Assembly (NCBI GenBank): GCA_031553495.1
Contig: JAVBLN010000040.1
Coordinates: forward strand, 1-64,000
Origin: Pinibacter sp031553495
GTDB lineage: Bacteria > Bacteroidota > Bacteroidia > Chitinophagales > Chitinophagaceae
Length of the DNA: 64,000 bases
Direction of reading: 5' to 3'
This document shows, one piece after another, positions 1-8,225 of the stretch (the stretch's first letter is position 1; each line of letters begins with the position of its first letter). The notes beneath the pieces were generated by a model. The model had not been told where the DNA came from and did not search any database. It saw only the letters and a list, made by a program, of their open reading frames with translations. The translations under genes and the position numbers were made by a program.

Positions 1-393
1 GACAGGAATGGCTTTGCTTACAAAACCGAAAGCCCACGCGATGATGATCAGGAAAATTACGCCACAGGTTATTCCTCCTTTTTTGGCACCCAGCAACCGT
101 ATCATTTGGGCGCTAATGATAGCGGCCACCACGCAGAGTACGAGTACCATCAGCACTTTATACTGTTGGATCATGGACACCGCATAATCGCGGTATTGGG
201 GATCGGTAATGTTTTTGATGTAAAAATCCACGAGCGATTTTTCGGCGCCGTTTACTACGGCGGTGTCATATCCAAACAATAAACCGCCGAGTGTGGCTAC
301 CAGTGTGAGCAACATTATATAAAGGGGATTGCTTTTTTGCGAAGCAGCGTTTTGATTATTTGATGACCGTGACGATGTATCAATAAATGCCAT
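1..393 (-). CDS. MFS sugar porter, xylose/H+ symporter type (partial)
   Basis: This is the N-terminal 131 residues of a gene on the minus strand whose 3' end lies outside the window; the start codon is the complement of CAT at 391-393. The protein starts with a polar Ser/Asn/Gln-rich stretch of about 22 residues, then a hydrophobic helix carrying the sugar-porter signature LLFGYDTAVVNGA (about residues 36-48). More hydrophobic segments follow, near residues 82-95 and 112-126. The family (XylE/GLUT-like) imports monosaccharides with protons across the inner membrane. The extended loop after the first helix is typical of Bacteroidota XylE-like members. Substrate cannot be read from this fragment. 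It is divergent from the gene at 1069, with 675 bp of repeat-containing DNA between. Confidence 0.85.
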   Translation of the reverse strand, partial: MAFIDTSSRSSNNQNAASQKSNPLYIMLLTLVATLGGLLFGYDTAVVNGAEKSLVDFYIKNITDPQYRDYAVSMIQQYKVLMVLVLCVVAAIISAQMIRLLGAKKGGITCGVIFLIIIAWAFGFVSKAIPV

Positions 394-702
394 GTTAGTG
401 ATTTTAGATTTAGATAAGGAAAAAATTTAGTGAATGTAAAATATTTTGAGGTTTTTTTACATGATAATAATGAGAGTGTTTAACCACAAGGGCAAATCAT
501 TGAATTGGGATTAGGTTCGCAAAAAAATATTGTTTATGGGTTTCGAGAAGTCATTCATCAAAAAGTTTTCTTGATTTTTTTTTGTGGGCAAAAAAGTAAG
601 AAAAAGTACACCCTTATTTAGTGGAGAATTGAGAGTTGAGAATGCTTTGTACGCTGATTGCATGTGAAAACAAAAGCACTCATAACTCAAAACTCATCAC
701 TC

Positions 703-772
703 GCTGAATAGTATTACAACAGTACAAGTGAGTGACACAACGATGCTTAATAGTAGCAATACCGCCGGTTAC
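703..772 (+). repeat. Family A palindromic repeat, copy 1
   Basis: Core AGTGAGTGACACAACGATGC is followed by TTAATAGTAGCAATACCGCCGG, split here only by naming. The 5' arm TGAATAGTATTAC is imperfectly complementary to the 3' arm GTAGCAATAC. The copy ends in a CCGGTTACC-A-run, as in the other copies. It is the 3' part of a composite unit that begins near 622. Confidence 0.85.
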
Positions 773-1012
773 CAAAAAAAAATTGCACATTTGTATGCTG
801 CGTACAGTATAATTAAACTCAATAATTAGATATACCCGAAATTATACATCAGGCTTAAATTGCAGTATTTCAAATGCTCAAATCTCAAGTTTCAAATAGT
901 GAAATTTGGCGTAATCTTTGCGATAAGTGTTGATATGTTATATCTAACAGATCAGTGAAATCAAGTATATTAGAAGTTATTCGTGTGATACTAAACAATG
1001 TTAATTACAGCG

Positions 1013-1020
1013 TATATTTG
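1013..1020 (+). promoter_or_regulatory. Candidate -7 promoter box TATATTTG
   Basis: TATATTTG fits the Bacteroidota -7 consensus TAnnTTTG and lies 49 bp before the ATG at 1069. No clear -33 TTTG is visible at the usual distance, so this is a moderate-confidence site for the 1069-5110 operon. Confidence 0.4.
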
Positions 1021-1068
1021 TAAACTTTTAAGTAGCCAGCCGTATTAATAATTACCCTTTCAAAGACT

Positions 1069-1737
1069 ATGAATAAGATATTATTTGTTTTAATTGCTAT
1101 TGCTATTTGCTGTAGTTCATGTTTTCAGGTAATTGAAGAAATTAATGTGAGAAATAACGGCTCCGGCGATGTTACGCTTACGTTGAATTTTAGCCAAAGC
1201 AAAACAAAGCTCGCTTCCATCATGCTGCTCGATAGTGTGAGCGGATATAAGGTGCCATCGAAAACGGATGTTCAAAGAAAATTGAATGAAACGGTTGAGT
1301 ATTTGAGAAAATCTGAAGGTATCAGCAATGTGAAAAAATCACTGGACTTCAATAATTTTATTGCTACCATCAGCTTTTCGTTTAATGACGTTTCCAATCT
1401 TAATAATTTAACTGATGATGTGATGAAGAGCCTGAAAGTGAAGAATGTAAACCAGTCGTCGTTTGTTTATAATAAAAATCAGGGGTCTTTCTCCCGCAGT
1501 TATGTGTACACCACCGATGCTAAAACCGAATACAACAAGCTTAATGAAGATGCGAAAAGTGTTTTTAAAAGTGCTGCGTACACCGGCATATACAGGTTTG
1601 AAAATGAAATTGCCACATTCAATAATAAACTTTCAACAGTATCGAAATCAAGAAAAGCTATAATGATGAAGGCCTCCGTACTTGATTTGATAAACGGGAG
1701 AGTGAATATTTCAAACAAAATACAATTAACAAAATAA
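1069..1737 (+). CDS. Hypothetical lipoprotein
   Basis: I do not recognise a named family. The first 18 residues form a lipoprotein signal: a hydrophobic stretch ILFVLIAIAI, then a CCSSC lipobox with Cys18 as the likely lipidated residue. The mature part (about 200 residues) begins with a VRNNGSGDVTLTLNFS strand-like segment and is otherwise polar, with alternating beta-like and helical stretches and no visible catalytic motif. It is first in a tight operon: the stop is only five bases before the next ATG at 1743. The neighbours are also exported proteins of unknown function, so an envelope role is likely but unproven. No ribosome-binding sequence is visible, as usual for this phylum. Confidence 0.8.
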   Translation: MNKILFVLIAIAICCSSCFQVIEEINVRNNGSGDVTLTLNFSQSKTKLASIMLLDSVSGYKVPSKTDVQRKLNETVEYLRKSEGISNVKKSLDFNNFIATISFSFNDVSNLNNLTDDVMKSLKVKNVNQSSFVYNKNQGSFSRSYVYTTDAKTEYNKLNEDAKSVFKSAAYTGIYRFENEIATFNNKLSTVSKSRKAIMMKASVLDLINGRVNISNKIQLTK

Positions 1738-1742
1738 CCAAC

Positions 1743-3764
1743 ATGCGAAGCATTTTAACACTGTCGATCCTTTTAATGGTATCATTTGCGAAGGCACAGG
1801 ATCTGTTGCAACAGGTACCTTCAGACGCAAAAGTTGTGCTTACTATTAGGGGTGATCAATTCCTGGAATTGATGTCGGTAAATGAATTCAACAATTCATT
1901 CATTGGGAAAAAAATACTAAAAGAAGCTTCGGCAAATTCTGAGCTGAAGTTGAAAAGTATTGATGATATTGGCGTGAACCTGAGCAGTCCTTTTTATTAC
2001 TATCTGCGCGGCAATGACAGCATGTATTATAACTGCTTTCTTGTGCAGGTGAAGAACCAGGAACAGTTTACAAGGTTTATGAAAGAAAAAAGTCATAAAG
2101 AAATTATTGTTAATGGAAACAAGCATACTGTTTTTGATGACGACAGCTCGATGGTGTGGCAATGGAACGACAGGCAACTATTGATAGTGAAAAGCTTTGA
2201 GAAATACGGTTTCTTTGATAATTCGGAAGTGATGAAGAGATATGGAATCCAGGATCTGTATTCGGATGACGCATATGTAACACCACCACCATATGAAACA
2301 GATACGGTAGCCGCTCCTATTTATGTTGAACCGCCATTGGATGCGGTTGCTGAAGATACCGCTGAGCCTATCATTGCAATGCCCCCACCATATGAAGAGG
2401 AAAAACCTGTAGTTAAAAAACCGGCTCCTGCAAAAAAAGTAACAGGTAAAAAATCTGTAACTAAGAAGAAAGCAACTATATCAAAACCTGCAAGGCCGGT
2501 ACCCCCAATAGCGGATGAAGAACCCGGCATTATACCGCAGGTAGATACTGTGGAGATAACTTCCTCAGATGATTTGTATTACTCAAGATATGATGAAAAC
2601 AGGCGTATAAAGAAATCGTTGGTGGCTAAATGGACAAGTGAATATGCGGAGAATGTATTTGCAAAACCATTCGCGAATTCTATTGTATCTAATCCTTCAT
2701 TTAGTAAAAATATTAACCCGACCGATGAAGCTACAGTTTGGGTTGGTAATGGTAAAGAATTGTTTTCAGGTTTTTTTCCTGCCAGGTATTTAGCCAACAT
2801 GAATTTTGCAAACAGTTGGAATAGCATGACGGGTATTTTGAGGATGGAAAAGGACAAGATTTTGCTTACCGGTAAAATGGAATTGAACGATACCTTAGCA
2901 GCTTCTTACAGAAGATTATATGATAGTCGCCTGAATAAAAAATTGCTAAAGTATGTAAATGAAGATCACATGATTGGATATATGACCTGCGTGCTTAATA
3001 GCAAGAACTATTTGGAAGAATATCCAAAAATGATGGCCAATATGTATGGGGCAAAATATAAGGATGAAGCATTGCTGGGTGCGGATTTGTTCAATCTGTT
3101 CCTTGATGAAGATGCGGTAGGAAAACTTTTGAAAGGTGATGGGATATTTGTTTTTTCGGGACTTTCACAGAAGGAAGTAACATATAAAACTTACGATTTT
3201 GATGATAATTACAAGTCGATTGAAATAGAAAAAAAGAAGAAAGAGATGTTGCCGGACTTTTTATTTATGGCTTCAACAGAAGATGCGGCTACCTGGCAAA
3301 AGCTGATTAATTATGGTATTAAAAAAGACGTGATTACCTCAGTGAATGGGTATTATAAATTCAATATTCGCAACAATGAATTCATGGATGTTTATTTCCT
3401 TATTAAAGACGGTATCCTGTTTATTGGGTCCAATGCCCCGGACGTTGAAAAAATTATTGCCGGTAAATATGAGGCTAAGATTTCAAAGGATAGAAAAAAG
3501 CAAATGCAGGCTAATTATTTTACATCATACTTTAGTCCGCACAAATTATCCGGGCAAATACCTCTTGATGAAATTGGCGATTTAAAAAAGATGAACAGCC
3601 TTAATGAGCTGCTGAATAGTTCGGGTGATATTCATTTTACAAGTAATGGTATTAGAGGAAATGTGGTAAGCGGCGAAATAAAAATGGATGTACCTGCGAA
3701 TGAAACCAATTCATTGAAATATTTATTCTCCTTGATAGAGAAAGCAGTTAAAGATCTGAAATAG
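1743..3764 (+). CDS. Exported protein resembling the DUF4836 type
   Basis: A 673-residue protein with a cleavable signal peptide (hydrophobic core to about residue 18, then AKAQ). After the signal, LQQVPSDAKVVLTIRGDQFLEL resembles the start of DUF4836-type proteins of Bacteroidota, but this is a match by eye only. Residues about 180-265 are a low-complexity linker: two PPPYE repeats, an acidic stretch, then a Lys/Pro/Ala-rich basic stretch (KKPAPAKKVTGKK) that looks like a histone H1 tail. The remaining 400 residues look globular and mixed alpha/beta. It is the second gene of the 1069-5110 operon, with 5 bp before it and 11 bp after it. Function is unknown; the fold hints at a periplasmic or outer-membrane-associated protein. 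Confidence 0.75.
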   Translation: MRSILTLSILLMVSFAKAQDLLQQVPSDAKVVLTIRGDQFLELMSVNEFNNSFIGKKILKEASANSELKLKSIDDIGVNLSSPFYYYLRGNDSMYYNCFLVQVKNQEQFTRFMKEKSHKEIIVNGNKHTVFDDDSSMVWQWNDRQLLIVKSFEKYGFFDNSEVMKRYGIQDLYSDDAYVTPPPYETDTVAAPIYVEPPLDAVAEDTAEPIIAMPPPYEEEKPVVKKPAPAKKVTGKKSVTKKKATISKPARPVPPIADEEPGIIPQVDTVEITSSDDLYYSRYDENRRIKKSLVAKWTSEYAENVFAKPFANSIVSNPSFSKNINPTDEATVWVGNGKELFSGFFPARYLANMNFANSWNSMTGILRMEKDKILLTGKMELNDTLAASYRRLYDSRLNKKLLKYVNEDHMIGYMTCVLNSKNYLEEYPKMMANMYGAKYKDEALLGADLFNLFLDEDAVGKLLKGDGIFVFSGLSQKEVTYKTYDFDDNYKSIEIEKKKKEMLPDFLFMASTEDAATWQKLINYGIKKDVITSVNGYYKFNIRNNEFMDVYFLIKDGILFIGSNAPDVEKIIAGKYEAKISKDRKKQMQANYFTSYFSPHKLSGQIPLDEIGDLKKMNSLNELLNSSGDIHFTSNGIRGNVVSGEIKMDVPANETNSLKYLFSLIEKAVKDLK

Positions 3765-3775
3765 TTTAAAGAATA

Positions 3776-5110
3776 ATGAGAAAGAAATTTTTAAGAATAG
3801 CAGCAATACTAGTATTGCTGCTTATTTTATTAATAGGCTTTTTGCAGTTGCGACAATACCGGTCTTATAAAAACCGGATACACAATAAAGCGGATATTGT
3901 GGTGAAAGTGAATGTGGATGGAATTGTTGAAAGCCTGGCCTGGAATGCTGTTGCGCACCCCTCATACTACATTAGGATTAAAAAAAGCACATCAAAAGAT
4001 ACTGCGGAGATTAAAAAAGGAATAAGATATCCTGCGAATGTGTTTTTATATACTGTAAAAGGAAAGGCTGAAAGCACTGTATTTGCCGCGTTGCCGGTTT
4101 CTGATACCGGTGATCTTAAAAAGTATGCTGCACGAAAATTGGGAATTGATTCTTTTTACCGTACAAGTAATATAAGCATGGGCTCTACGGCAAATGGCAA
4201 AGTGACGATGGCATTTAATAATAGAACCGTCGCGTTTGCCTATTCCGCAACTAAAGAACCTGTGACGGATATATTGCAGGATATGGTAACGGAAACAAAT
4301 ATGCGATCTTCATCTGATTCTTTGGTAGTTATGCTTAGGAAAAGTGATGACCATATTGTAGTTTGCAAGAATGATATGACAGGCGGTATCAATTTTGAAA
4401 GTGGGAAAATAGCATTTAGTACGGCGGTTGACGTTAATTCTTTTTTGCAGGTTGAAGATTCCTCGTTTCATAGAAAGGTAGCAGATGATGTAGCTATATA
4501 TGGTTGGCTGAATGCTAATTTTAAATCAGTTGGTGGTCGTGATTTTGCCATTAAGAACTATATGTTTAGTGGAGATAGTTTACTGAAAAATTATAAAGGT
4601 TATATCGATTTTCAGTGGGGAAATAAAACGGTTATTCAGTATGATACCGTAATTACTTACGGGTATAATGATAACTTTGAAAAGGTAGAAGAATCAACAG
4701 TTAAAATTGATACCGTTCCTGAAATTGATATTGCCGTAAAAAGCAATGGTTATAATTTGTTTAGCTATTTACAAAGCACCGATGCGATAAGAAGCAGGAA
4801 TATTTTAAATCGGGAAATATTTCCGTTGTATACATTTTATATAACACCATCAGATTCGCTCATACACTTTTCTACAGTAAATCAGGAGGCCGTGCTGAAC
4901 GAGGAACAGGCATCTCCTTATTTTTTTTATTTGTTTGCCAGTATTGAAACAATTAAGAATTTTGAGTATGTAGCTTTCATTAAAGAGTATATAGAGAACA
5001 TGCGGACACTGGAACTAAAAGCAACAAAGAGCAGCGCTGATGCTGCTGATGTAAGCGGTGTTATTAGTTTCGTACGAAGTGATATAAATGCGTTAGCGCA
5101 GATGTTTTAG
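3776..5110 (+). CDS. Hypothetical membrane-anchored protein
   Basis: A 444-residue protein starting MRKKFLRIAA and containing one N-terminal hydrophobic helix (about residues 7-24, rich in Leu and Ile). It has no clear cleavage site, so it is probably a signal anchor with the rest in the periplasm. The body is soluble and contains a segment (NKADIVVKVNVDGIVESL) that recalls the start of the mature part of the preceding protein. The two may therefore be distant relatives, but I could not align them. It is the last gene of the operon; the DNA beyond the stop at 5110 is repeat-rich and convergent with the S41 protease gene. Function is not recognised. Confidence 0.75.
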   Translation: MRKKFLRIAAILVLLLILLIGFLQLRQYRSYKNRIHNKADIVVKVNVDGIVESLAWNAVAHPSYYIRIKKSTSKDTAEIKKGIRYPANVFLYTVKGKAESTVFAALPVSDTGDLKKYAARKLGIDSFYRTSNISMGSTANGKVTMAFNNRTVAFAYSATKEPVTDILQDMVTETNMRSSSDSLVVMLRKSDDHIVVCKNDMTGGINFESGKIAFSTAVDVNSFLQVEDSSFHRKVADDVAIYGWLNANFKSVGGRDFAIKNYMFSGDSLLKNYKGYIDFQWGNKTVIQYDTVITYGYNDNFEKVEESTVKIDTVPEIDIAVKSNGYNLFSYLQSTDAIRSRNILNREIFPLYTFYITPSDSLIHFSTVNQEAVLNEEQASPYFFYLFASIETIKNFEYVAFIKEYIENMRTLELKATKSSADAADVSGVISFVRSDINALAQMF

Positions 5111-5236
5111 GTAGGGGATAGCAGGCAGTAGAGAAAACAGAGGTCAGAAGAAGTAGGCAGTAGGCAGTGGGCGGTTGGTAGTAGATGTCACGTTCTGAAA
5201 AAAGTAGACAGTTTTTTAGTTGATTATCACGCACCT

Positions 5237-5282
5237 GGCGCAAGCGTGGTAGCTGAGCCATGTGTATAGCCAAGCTTGTGCC
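5237..5282. repeat. Imperfect inverted repeat (13-bp arms)
   Basis: GGCGCAAGCGTGG at 5237-5249 is complementary to CCAAGCTTGTGCC at 5270-5282. There is one G-U pair and one mismatch, with a 20-nt loop. It has no T tract, so it is not an obvious terminator. It is adjacent to family B copy 1 and may belong to the same unit. Confidence 0.55.
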
Positions 5283-5306
5283 TTACCAGCAAATTGCTTC
5301 TTCATA

Positions 5307-5366
5307 GGTTGTTGGTGTGCCTTCGCATGATAGCCACCCTACACACGCAACAACGGCAACTCCCAA
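5307..5366 (-). repeat. Family B 60-bp repeat, copy 1
   Basis: The reverse complement of this stretch matches 60581-60640 over its whole length, differing at roughly seven of 60 positions by eye. Shared blocks include TTGGGAGTTGCCGTTG, TGCGTGTGTAGGG and TGCGAAGGCACACCA. Both copies lie next to a family A copy and a GGCAGTAG mini-repeat tract. Confidence 0.75.
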
Positions 5367-5394
5367 CCATTCCTCAAAACTCATAACTCATAAC

Positions 5395-5467
5395 TTGCCG
5401 AATAGCATTACTGCCGTACAAGTGAGTGACACAACCGAAGCTTAATAGTAGCACTTCAGCTGATGCC
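5395..5467 (+). repeat. Family A palindromic repeat, copy 2
   Basis: Contains CCGAATAGCATTACTGCCG, the core AAGTGAGTGACACAAC and the 3' arm GCTTAATAGTAGCAC. It lies 100 bp beyond the stop of the minus-strand S41 gene, preceded by an ACTCATAACTC tract. Confidence 0.85.
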
Positions 5468-5567
5468 ATAAAATATAAATTGTAAAGCAAATAGTGCCAA
5501 CCTTTTCTGAACAGGAAAACGTTCTTACTGCCAACTGCCCACTGTTTACTGCCCACTGCTCACTTCC

Positions 5568-7178
5568 TCACTTTTTCAATTCTTCCATCGTCCTCTTTAT
5601 AATCGCATCATCAGTATTTATTATTTCATAAAAACCTTCCGTTCTCCAAACCTGCCGGCCCAGCATTGCTTTTAACCTGAATAATAAAAATTTTTTATCT
5701 TTTTCGTTTATTCGTTCCAGTGATAATGAATCATTGGCAGCGAATTTTACAAAACCGTTCCACAGATCTTCATTTTTATCAAACTTTTCTATAAACTCAA
5801 GTCCGGTTTTATATGCAGCGAACGACGGTTGGTTGTGCATATAATACTGGTACACATAATTGCTGATTGTATTTTTCGAAAACACCTTACTAATTTCAGG
5901 TGTAAGAGTAGTAGTATCGGCAGGCACGAATATATCGGGCATTATTCCACCACCGCCATACACGGTACGTCCGTTCTTTGTTTTATATGCTATTCCGTTT
6001 TGAACTTTGTTGCTGTCGGCAGTTACCAGTTCGCCATGTTGATATCTTTTCAAAAGATCATTGCTGTAATCATCATTTCCGTCGTGCGAGTAAGGCTTTT
6101 GAATACTGCGACCCGAAGGTGTGTAGTAGCGTGCCACCGTTAGTCTTAATGCCGAGTGATTGCTAAGGTCGTATTGTTCCTGCACAAGACCTTTACCAAA
6201 AGTTCTTCTTCCAATAATGATTGCCCTGTCCCAATCCTGCAATGCTCCGGTAAGCACTTCGCTTGCGCTGGCAGAGCTTTCATCAACCAATACTATTAAT
6301 TTACCTTTTTCAAAAATTCCGTTACGTTTACAGCGGTATTCCTGTCTTGGCATCCTATTGCCTTGTGTGTACACGATAAGTTTATTGCCGTCTAAAAACT
6401 CATCTGCAATATCGACGGCTTCAGTTAGAATACCGCCGCCATTGCCACGAAGATCGAGTACCAACTGGCTAATGCTTTGCTTTTGAAGGCTTTCAAGCGA
6501 TGCCATAAACTCTTCATAAGTATTGTCGGAAAATTTATTGATGTGAATATAACCGGTTGCAGGATCCAGTTTATAAGCGGCATCCACTGAAAAAATAGGA
6601 ATAAGACCGCGCTGAATAGTAAACTGCAAAAGTTTATTGTTTCTAAGTATTGTCACCAGCACTTTGCTGGCGCCGGGGCCACGCAGCAAATTACGGATGC
6701 GTGTATTTGTAATGCGGTTGTTAGCTACAACACTATCGCCCACTTTAATAAATTTATCACCCACCTGCAACCCGGCTTTTTCACTTGGTCCGTTTTGCAA
6801 CACATTAATAACATTTACCGTGTCGTTAAATATCTGGAACTCCACACCAATACCCTGAAAATTTCCCTGCAAGTCTTCATTTACTTCATTTAAATCGGAA
6901 GCAGGAATATAAACAGAATGCGGGTCTAGTTTTGCCAGCATTGCCTGAGCCGCTTCGCCGCTGAGAGTGTCTGTAATAGGGTCAACATATTTCGCGCTAA
7001 TCAGATCAATTGTTTCCTGCAACGGATTTCTTTTTCCCGGAAGCATTAATAAACTTCGAGATTGCAACGTGTTGCCCCTTAATACATATCCAAGTGTCAT
7101 GCCGGCCACCATTACCAAAGCAAAAAGCAACGGAAGCCAAACCTGTATTTTTCTATTGTTGGTTGAATTGTGTTTCAT
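5568..7178 (-). CDS. S41 family C-terminal processing peptidase
   Basis: A serine protease of the CtpA/Tsp family, which cleaves periplasmic proteins near their C-terminus with a Ser-Lys dyad. I place the start at the ATG complementary to 7176-7178 (MKHNSTNNRK), giving 536 residues. The frame is open 15 codons further upstream, but that extension lacks membrane-protein logic. An N-terminal hydrophobic segment (VWLPLLFALVMVAGMTLGYV) is the signal anchor. A PDZ domain follows, with GIGVEF and the ligand loop KAGLQVGD. The catalytic region has VLVDESSASASEV (nucleophile Ser) and TFGKGLVQ (general-base Lys), and the GNGGG motif precedes it. The gene is monocistronic and convergent with the 1069-5110 operon. 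Substrate is unknown. Confidence 0.93.
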   Translation of the reverse strand: MKHNSTNNRKIQVWLPLLFALVMVAGMTLGYVLRGNTLQSRSLLMLPGKRNPLQETIDLISAKYVDPITDTLSGEAAQAMLAKLDPHSVYIPASDLNEVNEDLQGNFQGIGVEFQIFNDTVNVINVLQNGPSEKAGLQVGDKFIKVGDSVVANNRITNTRIRNLLRGPGASKVLVTILRNNKLLQFTIQRGLIPIFSVDAAYKLDPATGYIHINKFSDNTYEEFMASLESLQKQSISQLVLDLRGNGGGILTEAVDIADEFLDGNKLIVYTQGNRMPRQEYRCKRNGIFEKGKLIVLVDESSASASEVLTGALQDWDRAIIIGRRTFGKGLVQEQYDLSNHSALRLTVARYYTPSGRSIQKPYSHDGNDDYSNDLLKRYQHGELVTADSNKVQNGIAYKTKNGRTVYGGGGIMPDIFVPADTTTLTPEISKVFSKNTISNYVYQYYMHNQPSFAAYKTGLEFIEKFDKNEDLWNGFVKFAANDSLSLERINEKDKKFLLFRLKAMLGRQVWRTEGFYEIINTDDAIIKRTMEELKK

Positions 7179-7351
7179 AATGAGATTGCAAATTACCGGA
7201 AATATACATACTTCTAACGCCATTCATAATTATAATGCAAGGGTAGGGCCATTTTCCTGCATGTGTTTTTAGCTGGTATACAGCGCTTTTGTTTTATGAA
7301 GACAGTATTATTTATTAATCTGGCCTATGTTCAGACTGTATTTTTTATTGT

Positions 7352-7420
7352 GGTCCGGGCCGCATTGCTACTATTAAGCTTTTGTTGCGTCGCACTCTTC
7401 AACGGTTTGTTCGCTATTGT
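7352..7420 (-). repeat. Family A palindromic repeat, copy 3
   Basis: Type II copy. On the plus strand it reads GCATTGCTACTATTAAGC, then GTTGCGTCGCACTCTTCAAC, then GTTTGTTCGCTATTG. Its reverse complement is almost identical to copy 10 (37786-37867). Confidence 0.85.
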
Positions 7421-7577
7421 GCATTATGCAGAAATGCACCCATTTTTTGACCTGATTAATTATATGGCATTGTATGTCCGCCTGTTAATTGATCTCGTTC
7501 TGATATAAGGTTTCTTCAGGATAGAGCTTTTGGAGTTATAAAATAATCCAGCTAATTCATAGAATAGTCTAGCTAAG

Positions 7578-7589
7578 CATACCGGTATG
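7578..7589. promoter_or_regulatory. Perfect 12-bp palindrome, candidate operator
   Basis: CATACCGGTATG is a perfect palindrome in the long region ahead of the susC operon. It could be a dimeric-regulator site, but nothing else supports this and no regulator gene is adjacent. Confidence 0.3.
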
Positions 7590-7971
7590 ATATGCTCTTA
7601 TATGTGGTATTGACTTGTATTTTCTTTGATGGTACCCGTACAGCCGATAAAATATTTTGCTAACATTCTTTATGACCAAGGTTGAAACATTCAATGGCAT
7701 GGTGCTTTTGCGTAAAAGTATTCTTTTGTAAGTAGTGCTAAATCGCTGTGCGGGATGTATAATTATTTCTGTATAAGAGAATTAAGATTTAGCAGCAGGT
7801 TTTCGGAAACAGTTTTTTTAAGATCATGGTTATAAGAGCTCATGTCATATCTGATATGTGTCAAACAAATGTTTCCGCGTTTATTCTTAGTGATATGAAG
7901 TATTTTAGAGAACCAGCATATTGTTGTGTTAAATGTCATAAGATAATCCAGCTATTCAATAAGTCAATCCA

Positions 7972-8001
7972 TTTGGTTTTTTTGAAAGGTAGATAGGTTT
8001 G
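7972..8001 (+). promoter_or_regulatory. Candidate promoter of the sus operon
   Basis: TTTG at 7972-7975, an 18-nt spacer and TAGGTTTG at 7994-8001 match the Bacteroidota -33/-7 pattern. The same 18-nt spacing is seen at the aromatic operon promoter (48754-48783). It is the best match upstream of the susC ATG at 8226. Confidence 0.5.
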
Positions 8002-8225
8002 TATAAATAAATGATAACTTTTAAAACGATTGCCACTGCTATGAAAAAGAAAATCTTTATTACTCTGCAAAGGAAGGAATCCATTACATTTGCCGGCTCT
8101 TCTCTAATAGTAGCCGCATTGCAATGGGTTTATTCAACTGACATATTCAACCTTCGCCAAATTCTAATAATTAAGAACAAATCTATCAATTAAGCATTTT
8201 GTGTAAACAATTTAAGTGAGTATTT

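Larger units (their letters stand above)
394..1068. other. Intergenic region with a composite repeat and a promoter
   Basis: No gene is supported here. The stretch holds a GAGAATTGAG/ACTCATAACTC mini-repeat tract (about 622-702) that runs into family A copy 1 (703-772). It also holds a TCAAATCTCAAGTTTCAAAT tract near 877-896 and a TAnnTTTG promoter box at 1013-1020. Confidence 0.7.
5111..5567. other. Convergent intergenic region built of repeats
   Basis: No gene is supported. In order it holds a GGCAGTAG-type mini-repeat tract with AGAAAACAGAGGTCAGAAG (about 5127-5180), an imperfect inverted repeat (5237-5282), family B copy 1 (5307-5366), an ACTCATAACTC tract, family A copy 2 (5395-5467) and a reverse GGCAGT tract (about 5525-5565). 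Short reading frames here translate repeat DNA and are not credible genes. Confidence 0.7.
7179..8225. other. Long regulatory region upstream of the first susC
   Basis: No convincing gene. It holds family A copy 3 (7352-7420), a perfect 12-bp palindrome (7578-7589), a direct repeat beginning ATAATCCAGCT at 7543 and again at 7943, and a promoter-like pair of boxes at 7972-8001. The transcript would carry an untranslated leader of about 220 nt before the susC ATG. A 60-codon frame at 8011-8193 is probably fortuitous. Confidence 0.6.

Noticed and set aside
622..702. CRISPR-like regular repeats in the ACTCATAACTC tracts.
   Set aside because: The units are short, degenerate and directly abutting without unique spacers, and no cas gene is in the window.
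7263..7508. An 81-codon frame upstream of susC with a hydrophobic middle.
   Set aside because: Its middle part is the translation of family A copy 3; similar peptides arise at every copy in the same orientation.
8011..8193. A 60-codon frame in the leader of susC.
   Set aside because: No recognisable domain, no signal peptide of convincing form, and it lies in the probable untranslated leader; chance frames of this length are common in AT-rich DNA.
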